NCBI GenBank assembly: GCA_046565505.1
Contig: JBKHYJ010000037.1
Coordinates: 1-46,708, forward strand
Direction of reading: 5' to 3'
Source of the DNA: JBKHYJ01 sp046565505
GTDB lineage: Bacteria; Acidobacteriota; Blastocatellia; UBA7656
Length of the DNA: 46,708 nucleotides
The translations under genes and the position numbers were made by a program. This document shows positions 7,741 through 14,177 of the stretch, one piece after another. Every line of letters begins with the position of its first letter. Within the stretch, counting starts at the first letter, position 1. The notes under the pieces are model-generated. The model was not told the DNA's origin. It saw nothing but the letters and a program-made list of their open reading frames with translations, and ran no database searches.

Positions 7741-10134
7741 ATGGATACTCTGTTGCAAGACCTGCGTTACGGAATCCGCCTGCTGTTGAAGCAACCCGGA
7801 TTCACCGCCGTGGCAATCGTCACTCTGGCTTTAGGCATAGGGGCGAATACCGCGATATTCAGCGTGGTAAACGCCGTGCTGCTTCGCCCGCTGCCCTACC
7901 CCGACCCGGACCGGCTTGTGACTCTGCGCTCGAACCAGTCGCTGCCGGACCTCGAAGACATCAAAGCTCAGAGCCAGTCGTTCGAGGCTTTCGGCGGCGC
8001 GGTGATGCAGGCGCAGGACTTCACGGGGGAGGCCGAACCCCTACAGGTGCAGGCGGCGCTCGTCAACGCGGACCTCTTCAAGGCGCTGGGCGCGAAGGCC
8101 GCAATCGGCCGCACGATCTCCGAAGAGGAAGACCGCATAGGCGGCGAGCCCGTCGTGGTGCTGAGCGCGGCGTTCTGGCAGCGACACTTCGGCGGCAGGC
8201 CCGATGTCGTAGGCAAGTCGATTCCGCTCAGCGGCAATAGCTATACGATCGTCGGCGTGATGCCGGCAGATTTCGTAATGCCGAGGGAGAGCCCGGACCT
8301 GTGGGCCTCAGTCCGGGTGGCGAACCCCGTCGCGGCGCAATTCCGCGGGGTCCATTTCCTGCGGACTTATTTTCGGCTGAAGCCGGGCGTTAGCATCGCG
8401 CAGGCGCATTCGGAGATGGGCAACATTGACCGCTGGTTAGAAGAGCAGTACCCGGAAGAGAACAAGAACAGGCGCACGGAGCTGATACCTCTGCATGAGC
8501 GCGTAGTCGGCAGCACGCGCGCGGCGCTGCTGATACTGTTCGGGGCCGTCGGGCTGGTGTTGCTCATCGCGTGCGCCAACTTCGCTAACCTGCTGCTGGC
8601 GCGCGCGGCGGCGCGGCAACACGAGATCGTTATTCGGGCCGCGCTCGGCGCGGGGCGCAGGAGGCTCGTGCGGCAGATGGTGACCGAAAGCGTGCTGCTG
8701 TCGCTGCTGGGCGGGGCGGCGGGGCTTGTGCTGGCGTCGTGGGGCATCGACTTGCTCATAACCCTGAAGCCCGCGGACCTGCCGCGCCTTTCCGCGGTCG
8801 GCATTGACCTCTGGGTCCTCGCCTTCACTTTCGGGGTCTCGGTCCTGACGGGCATTCTGTTCGGGCTCGCGCCCGCGCTGAGCGCGTCTCACATCAACGT
8901 GAACACGGTGTTGAAGGAATCGGGACGCGGCTCTACGGGCGGCAGGGCGAGCCATCTGCTGCGCAGGTTACTTGTGATATCCGAGATAGCTCTCGCGCTG
9001 GTGCTCCTGATAGGGGCGGGGCTTTTAATCAAGGGGCTGTGGCTGTTGCGGTCTGTAGATCCGGGGTTCAGGACCGACAACATTCTCACGATGCGTGTAG
9101 AGCTTCCCGAGTCGAGGTACAAGGAAATACCCAAGCAGATGGCGTTTCGCCAGGGCTTGCTCGATGGCCTCGGCTCGCTGCCCGGGATCGAGGCGGGCAT
9201 GATAAGCGAGCTGCCGCTGAGCGGCGACCAGTTGACGCATAACTTCGTCATCGAGGGCCGGCCGCCACTGGCCGTAGGCGCGGAGCCCGAGCTTATGACG
9301 CGCACGGTGGGCGGCGACTATTTCCGCGTCATGGGCATTCCTTTACTCCAGGGGCGCGACTTCACCGCGCAGGATAGGATAGACATGCCGCTCGTCGGGT
9401 TGGTCAACGAGAGTTTCGCCCGCGAATACTTCGCCGGCGCGAGCCCCCTCGGCTCGCGCATAAGCTGGGCGCGCGGGCCGAGGCAGTGGATGACCATCGT
9501 CGGCGTCGTCGGCGACGTGAAGCACTTCGGGCTGAATCAGCCGGAGGCGCCGGCCTTCTACGCGCCATACGCACAATTAAACCAGCCGTGGAAGCGGTGG
9601 ATGTACCTGACGGTGCGCGGCGACATGGACACGCAGACGCTCGTGGGAGAGGTCAAGAAACAGATGTGGGCTATCGACAAGCTGGTGCCCGTCACCAAAG
9701 TCCAGACCATGAGGGAAGTTATGGCGGCTTCGCTCGCCGGCCAGCAATTCAACATGACGCTGATGGGCATCTTCGCGGGCGTGGCGCTGTTGCTCGCGGC
9801 GGTGGGAATCTATGGCGTGGCTTCTTATTCGGTGACGCAGCGGACGCGGGAGATAGGCATACGCATGGCGCTCGGGGCGCAAGGCCCGGACGTGCTGAGG
9901 CTCGTCCTGCGGCAGGGGGCGACGCTGGCGGGGGGCGGCGTCGCGATCGGCCTCGCGGCTGCGGTCGCCTTGACGCGCTTCATGTCGAGCTTGCTTTACG
10001 GCGTGAGCGCGACCGACCCCATGACGTTCGCGGGCGTGGCGCTGCTGCTGACGGGAGTGGCCCTGGCGGCCTGTTTCGTGCCCGCGCGCCGCGCCACGAA
10101 GATAGACCCGGGCGTCGCGCTCAGGTATGAATGA
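7741..10134 (+). CDS. ADOP-type ABC transporter permease
   Basis: Fourth and most divergent of the tandem permeases (797 aa from ATG 7741, MDTLLQDLRYGIRLLLK). AGAAGGGGG lies about 8 bases ahead; an in-frame TTG directly before it is a less likely start. The N-terminal helix carries GIGANTAIFSVV, then come the MacB-type periplasmic domain, central helices (about nt 8520-9050), second periplasmic domain and C-terminal FtsX helices. The C-terminal tail is IDPGVALRYE rather than VDPMVALRYE. Unlike the other three it is not followed by the ATGATCCATTTG flank or a heptamer repeat, so it marks the end of the duplicated array. Confidence 0.94.
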   Translation: MDTLLQDLRYGIRLLLKQPGFTAVAIVTLALGIGANTAIFSVVNAVLLRPLPYPDPDRLVTLRSNQSLPDLEDIKAQSQSFEAFGGAVMQAQDFTGEAEPLQVQAALVNADLFKALGAKAAIGRTISEEEDRIGGEPVVVLSAAFWQRHFGGRPDVVGKSIPLSGNSYTIVGVMPADFVMPRESPDLWASVRVANPVAAQFRGVHFLRTYFRLKPGVSIAQAHSEMGNIDRWLEEQYPEENKNRRTELIPLHERVVGSTRAALLILFGAVGLVLLIACANFANLLLARAAARQHEIVIRAALGAGRRRLVRQMVTESVLLSLLGGAAGLVLASWGIDLLITLKPADLPRLSAVGIDLWVLAFTFGVSVLTGILFGLAPALSASHINVNTVLKESGRGSTGGRASHLLRRLLVISEIALALVLLIGAGLLIKGLWLLRSVDPGFRTDNILTMRVELPESRYKEIPKQMAFRQGLLDGLGSLPGIEAGMISELPLSGDQLTHNFVIEGRPPLAVGAEPELMTRTVGGDYFRVMGIPLLQGRDFTAQDRIDMPLVGLVNESFAREYFAGASPLGSRISWARGPRQWMTIVGVVGDVKHFGLNQPEAPAFYAPYAQLNQPWKRWMYLTVRGDMDTQTLVGEVKKQMWAIDKLVPVTKVQTMREVMAASLAGQQFNMTLMGIFAGVALLLAAVGIYGVASYSVTQRTREIGIRMALGAQGPDVLRLVLRQGATLAGGGVAIGLAAAVALTRFMSSLLYGVSATDPMTFAGVALLLTGVALAACFVPARRATKIDPGVALRYE

Positions 10135-10260
10135 CGAGGCGGCGGGCCGCGAATGGCGGGCGGGCGAGGCGGGAGATTACTGTTTGAAATTCCATGCGCG
10201 GGAGTTCAGGTATAAGATTCTTCCCTTCATAGATCATCATTTCAATCAAAGGAGAAAACC

Positions 10261-10908
10261 ATGAGACGCATGAGTACAAAATTAGCCCTCCTAGGTTTCG
10301 CGCTGGCCCTTTGCGGCGGTCCGGCGGCGCAGGCCCAGGAGACCCAGCCGAAGAAGCCCATGCCATTGATCGTGGCCTTCGGCAGCGACTCGCCCGAGCG
10401 CGGGACGACGCGCGTCGGGATGTGGAACACGCGGAAGAACGCGGGCGCGGGCCAGTTCGCAATCGATTACGGCCGCCCCGTGTGGCGAAAAGAGTACGAA
10501 GACGCGGCCCGATTCGACGCGATGACTAAGGGGAAGATATACCGCCTGGGGAGCAACTTCTGGACCGTGCTCGACACGGATATACCTCTGACAATGGCAG
10601 GCAAACAGGTCCCCGTGGGCGCCTGGTACGTGGGGCTGCACCGCTCGGAGGATGGCGCGACGTGGAGCCTCGCGTTCATCGACCCCGCTAAAGTGCGCGC
10701 CGCCCACATGGACGCGTCGGAGATCAACAAAGCGCCTGTGGAATTCAAAATCCCTATGACCGCCGAGCAGTCCAGCGAAATGAAAGAGAAGCTGACGATA
10801 GACCTGTTATTCAAGGAGACGAACCCGAAAGACGTGACGCTCAAGATCAGTTGGGGCAAGCTGCAATTGACGGCTCCCATACAGGTCCCCGTCCCGGCCG
10901 GAAGCTGA
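10261..10908 (+). CDS. DUF2911 secreted protein
   Basis: A 215-aa protein with a Sec signal peptide (MRRMSTKLALLGFALALCGG, cleavage likely after AQA near residue 26), so periplasmic or secreted. The body matches the DUF2911 pattern: an early YGRPVWRKEY segment, then KIYRLGSNFWTVLDTDIPL with the hydrophobic GKQVPVGAWYVGLH strand, and a C-terminal beta-rich part. DUF2911 proteins have no established biochemical role. The start is supported by AAAGGAG at 10248-10254. It is 126 bp downstream of the last permease and may be transcribed separately. Confidence 0.85.
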   Translation: MRRMSTKLALLGFALALCGGPAAQAQETQPKKPMPLIVAFGSDSPERGTTRVGMWNTRKNAGAGQFAIDYGRPVWRKEYEDAARFDAMTKGKIYRLGSNFWTVLDTDIPLTMAGKQVPVGAWYVGLHRSEDGATWSLAFIDPAKVRAAHMDASEINKAPVEFKIPMTAEQSSEMKEKLTIDLLFKETNPKDVTLKISWGKLQLTAPIQVPVPAGS

Positions 10909-11006
10909 TTAACGCGGCTTCGACGCGAACAAGGATCGGCCTGGCCGCCAATTTCGAGTACGAGGCTTTCAAACTGCTGGAGGCGGGCAGCGGCGGCGGC
11001 GGGCTG

Positions 11007-11165
11007 ATGAATGTTGTCGCCAGCCTTGCGCTCGGTTTCCTCGCCGTCTGCGGCGGCGTAGTCGCGGCGCGAGAGCTGAAGGCCCCGGCCGAACACAGAC
11101 CGGCTCGCCACTCGGCGCAGGAGAGGCCGCCATCCGTCTATGAAGGGCCGGATAGGCGACCGTGA
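11007..11165 (+). CDS. Possible small membrane protein
   Basis: A 52-codon frame beginning MNVVASLALGFLAVCGGVVA, with one hydrophobic segment (about residues 3-22) and a basic/proline-rich tail ending YEGPDRRP. The protein-like helix and the tail, which resembles short tails seen on other small envelope proteins, favour a real gene. The lack of a close Shine-Dalgarno sequence and the small size count against it. The frame is also open upstream to 10851, overlapping the DUF2911 gene, without a better start. No function is offered. Confidence 0.35.
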   Translation: MNVVASLALGFLAVCGGVVAARELKAPAEHRPARHSAQERPPSVYEGPDRRP

Positions 11166-11567
11166 GCGCCAAGGTCTTTCCGGCGGGGCTTCGACTTCTC
11201 CCGACGCCGGGCGGGCTAAAACTTTATCGTCTTCGCCGCCCTCGTTTCGCCCCCTCCGAAAACCAGGTTCGATTACTTTCCGACTCGGCAGAACATTTAA
11301 GCTTTGCTTGCCCGTTATTGCTCACGCAGTCGCGGCGTGCCCCATTCGCCCTGGTGCGACGGACAGGCTTGATAGGGGCAACGCCCGTGTCGATTAGCCG
11401 AAGCCAGTACGCGCGCGCAGTGCCTCAATTCTGCCCCGCCGCCCTCGGCAGCCCGTAGTTTATATCGATGGCGTGTTGTCAAAATCGTTCCCAACCCTGT
11501 AGCATGAAAGTTTACATTAAACAGCAAATCGCGGGCTGGGCCGTGGCCGGCCGCGCCGGGGGCAAAT
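11166..11567. other. Intergenic region without a supported gene
   Basis: About 400 bp. Short open frames on both strands here have no protein-like character (Arg/Pro/Ser-rich, no domain, no ribosome-binding site). The only signal I can support is a candidate promoter near its right end. Confidence 0.5.
11476..11505 (+). promoter_or_regulatory. Candidate sigma-70-type promoter
   Basis: TTGTCA at 11476-11481, 18-base spacer, TAGCAT at 11500-11505, about 60 bases ahead of the DUF2760/Hsp70 operon. The -35 is a good match and the -10 moderate. Position and direction fit; no experimental support. Confidence 0.4.
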
Positions 11568-12122
11568 ATGATCGGATTTGGTCAGCGAGTCTCTTACGCA
11601 TTTCGGTCTTTCTTCAGAATCCTATCGAGCGGCGAAATACCGGGCGATGTCGCGGGCGAATTAGTCAAACAGCCCGCCGCGGCCGAGCAGTTAACCCCGC
11701 CTCCCGCGCCGCAGGTCGAAAGCCCTGCCGAACGGCCCGCGGATTCGACCGACCGCGCCGTGCAGATGTTAGCCATCCTACAGCGCGATGGGCGGTTGAT
11801 AGATTTCTTCACCGAAGACATCACGTCTTACTCGGACGCGCAGGTCGGCGCCGCCGTCCGCGACCTGCACCGTAGCTGCAAGCAAACGCTCGAACGCTAC
11901 GTCAAGCTGGAGCCGATTATCGCTTCCGAAGAAGGCCAGCCCGTCACGGTACAGGACCCGTTCGACCCGGCGGCGATCAAGTTGATCGGCAACGTGACGG
12001 GCAAGCCGCCGCTCCGCGGGTTGTTGAGGCACCGCGGGTGGCGCGTGAGCACCGTTAGCCTCCCGCCGCTGCCGGGCGGCGCGGCGCGGTCGGTGGTCGC
12101 CCCGGCCGAAGTTGAAATTTAA
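11568..12122 (+). CDS. DUF2760 domain protein, first gene of Hsp70 operon
   Basis: A 184-aa soluble protein. Residues about 1-60 are a variable, Pro/Ala-rich leader. From about residue 62 it shows the DUF2760 pattern: AVQMLAILQRDGRLIDFFTE, SYSDAQVGAAVRDLHRSC, then DPFDPAAIKLIGNVTGKPP and LRGLLRHRGWR. Proteins of this family are commonly encoded directly before paired DnaK-like genes, as here, which suggests a partner or co-chaperone-like role; that role is inference from neighbourhood and has no biochemical proof known to me. The next gene starts about 100 bp downstream on the same strand. Confidence 0.85.
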   Translation: MIGFGQRVSYAFRSFFRILSSGEIPGDVAGELVKQPAAAEQLTPPPAPQVESPAERPADSTDRAVQMLAILQRDGRLIDFFTEDITSYSDAQVGAAVRDLHRSCKQTLERYVKLEPIIASEEGQPVTVQDPFDPAAIKLIGNVTGKPPLRGLLRHRGWRVSTVSLPPLPGGAARSVVAPAEVEI

Positions 12123-12219
12123 GGTCGAAGTGTGAACGGCGGGCGCGGCGGGACGAGCCGAAGACCGCGCGGGCCGCACACCCGCCGTGTCGCGCTCATA
12201 CTTTAGAGAGGTGAGTATA

Positions 12220-14058
12220 TTGGACACGCGTTACATAATTGGCATCGACCTCGGCACTACTAATTCGGTGTTGTCTTTCCTCGATTCATCCGTCGGCGAA
12301 GAGGACGAGCGGATAGAGTTGCAGCCGGTCCCACAGCTCATCAACCCGGGCGAGGTGGCCGAAGCCTCGCTGCTCCCTTCATTCCTGTATGTCCCCGGCG
12401 AGACGGACTTTCCGCAGGGCTCCATCGCCCTGCCGTGGGACCGGAAGGCGCAGCTTGTAATAGGGGAGCTCGCGCGCAAGCGCGGCGCGGAGAACCCTCT
12501 GCGCCTGGTGGCGTCGGCCAAGTCATGGCTCTCTTACTCCGGGGTGAACCGCGCCGCGCCGATCCTGCCGTGGCGCTCGCCCGACGAAGTGCAAAAGGTC
12601 TCCCCCGTCGAGGCGTCGTCGCGATACCTGGAATACCTGCGCAGTGCGTGGGACAGCCAGGTGGCGAAGAAGAAGCCGGAGGTCGCGCTGGCAGAGCAGG
12701 AGATATTTCTGACGATCCCCGCCTCGTTCGACGAGGAGGCGCGCGAGCTGACGCTGCGCGCCGCGGAGCAGGCCGGATTCAAGCATGTGACGCTGCTCGA
12801 AGAGCCGCAGGCGGCGTTCTACGCCTGGATCGAGGGCCAGGGCGAGCGGTGGCGCAAGCAGGTTAAAGTCGGCGATTTGATCCTGGTCTGCGACGTGGGC
12901 GGCGGCACGACGGACTTCAGCCTCATCTCCGTGCTGGAAGAGAATGGCGAGCTGACGCTCAAGCGCGTGGCCGTCGGCGACCACATCCTGCTCGGCGGCG
13001 ATAACATGGACCTCGCGCTCGCGCGGCTCTTACAAAAGAGGCTCGAAGATGAAGGCCACCGCGTAGACACGTGGCAACTGCACGGGCTGTGGCACCAGTG
13101 CCGAATCGCAAAGGAGAGGCTGTTCGCCAACCCGAAGAGCCACAAAGAGCCCATCACGCTGCTGGGCAAAGGCACGAAACTGGTCGGGGGCACTATAAAG
13201 ACGGAGCTTACGCGCGAGGATTTGAATCAGGTGCTGATAGAGGGCTTCTTCCCGAAGACGCCGAGCGACGAGATGCCGGCGCGGCAGCGGCGCATAGGGT
13301 TTCAAGAACTCGGCCTCCCATACGCCGCCGACCCCGCCATCACCAAGCACCTGGCGCGGTTCCTCTCAAGGCAGACGCAGAGCAGCCCCGAGGCGGAATC
13401 CATTCGCAGGGGGCCGGGCGGGATGGCCTGCCCGACGCACGTCCTTTTTAACGGCGGGGTGATGAAGGCCGACGGCCTCCGCAACCGCATCGTCGAGGTC
13501 CTCGATGAATGGCTCGTCGCGGAAGGCTTCGGGCGCGTGACCGTGCTCGCCGCCCCGGACCTCGACCACGCGGTGGCGCGCGGGGCGGTCTACTATGGGA
13601 AGGCGCGCCGCGGCCGCGGCGTCCGCATACGCAGCGGCGCGCCGCGCACTTACTACATAGGCATCGAGAGCGCCATGCCCGCCGTGCCAGGTATGGAAGC
13701 CCCGCTCAAGGCGCTGTGCGTAGTCCCGTTCGGCATGGAAGAGGGGACCGAGGCGAAGATTCCCGAGCGAGAGTTCGGCCTTGTCGTCGGCGAGCCGGCC
13801 GAATTCCGCTTCTTGAGCTCGACCGTCCGCAAGCAGGACGAGATCGGCAGCCTCATCGAAGATTGGGGCGACGACGTTCAAGAGCTAAGCCCGCTCGAAG
13901 TGACGCTCGGGCTTGAGGGGCAAGAGGATACCGTGCTGCCCGTGAGGCTCGAAAGCCGCGTCAGTGAAATCGGGACCCTGGAGTTGTGGTGTGTGTCGCG
14001 CGACGGCCATAACCGCTGGAAGCTTGAGTTCAACATTCGCGAGAAGGACGAGGAGTAG
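12220..14058 (+). CDS. Hsp70 family protein (DnaK-like ATPase)
   Basis: A cytoplasmic Hsp70-type ATPase. The phosphate-1 motif is IIGIDLGTTNS at the N-terminus, phosphate-2 is CDVGGGTTDFSLI (nt about 12890-12928), and an adenosine-type motif is LFNGGVMKADGLR (nt about 13444-13480). A beta-rich C-terminal part stands in for the substrate-binding domain, and there is no classical helical lid or EEVD-like tail. I prefer the TTG at 12220 (MDTRYIIGIDL, 612 aa) because AGAGAGG at 12205-12211 is well spaced; GTG at 12211 or 12187 are in-frame alternatives (up to 623 aa). It is distinct from housekeeping DnaK and belongs to the variant pair found with DUF2760. The client is unknown. Confidence 0.9.
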   Translation: MDTRYIIGIDLGTTNSVLSFLDSSVGEEDERIELQPVPQLINPGEVAEASLLPSFLYVPGETDFPQGSIALPWDRKAQLVIGELARKRGAENPLRLVASAKSWLSYSGVNRAAPILPWRSPDEVQKVSPVEASSRYLEYLRSAWDSQVAKKKPEVALAEQEIFLTIPASFDEEARELTLRAAEQAGFKHVTLLEEPQAAFYAWIEGQGERWRKQVKVGDLILVCDVGGGTTDFSLISVLEENGELTLKRVAVGDHILLGGDNMDLALARLLQKRLEDEGHRVDTWQLHGLWHQCRIAKERLFANPKSHKEPITLLGKGTKLVGGTIKTELTREDLNQVLIEGFFPKTPSDEMPARQRRIGFQELGLPYAADPAITKHLARFLSRQTQSSPEAESIRRGPGGMACPTHVLFNGGVMKADGLRNRIVEVLDEWLVAEGFGRVTVLAAPDLDHAVARGAVYYGKARRGRGVRIRSGAPRTYYIGIESAMPAVPGMEAPLKALCVVPFGMEEGTEAKIPEREFGLVVGEPAEFRFLSSTVRKQDEIGSLIEDWGDDVQELSPLEVTLGLEGQEDTVLPVRLESRVSEIGTLELWCVSRDGHNRWKLEFNIREKDEE

Positions 14059-14065
14059 AGAGTAA

Positions 14066-14160
14066 GGGGCGGGCCTGTCCTATTTGATGAATCGAGTTTT
14101 GATGAGTCGAGTAACGACGCGCGGCGCTCATCAAATTATGGCAGGCCGGCCCTCCGCCCC
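14066..14160. repeat. Long imperfect inverted repeat between the two Hsp70 genes
   Basis: Left arm 14066-14090 (GGGGCGGGCCTG...TTTGATGA) pairs with right arm 14128-14160 (TCATCAAATT...CCGCCCC), with a few mismatches and an 8-base asymmetry, around a 37-base centre. It ends 17 bases before the next start codon. It could fold into a large mRNA hairpin that lowers expression of the second gene, or be a small palindromic element. It has no T-run, so a simple terminator is unlikely. Confidence 0.6.
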
Positions 14161-14177
14161 CGCCCGCGACCCCGCTT

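Noticed and set aside
2..10134. Permease array considered as a MacAB-type efflux operon
   Set aside because: No ATPase domain or gene and no membrane-fusion protein is present in the window; the pattern fits orphan permeases.
11162..11458. Plus-strand frame of about 98 codons after the small membrane ORF
   Set aside because: No ribosome site, no hydrophobic or domain pattern, random-looking composition.
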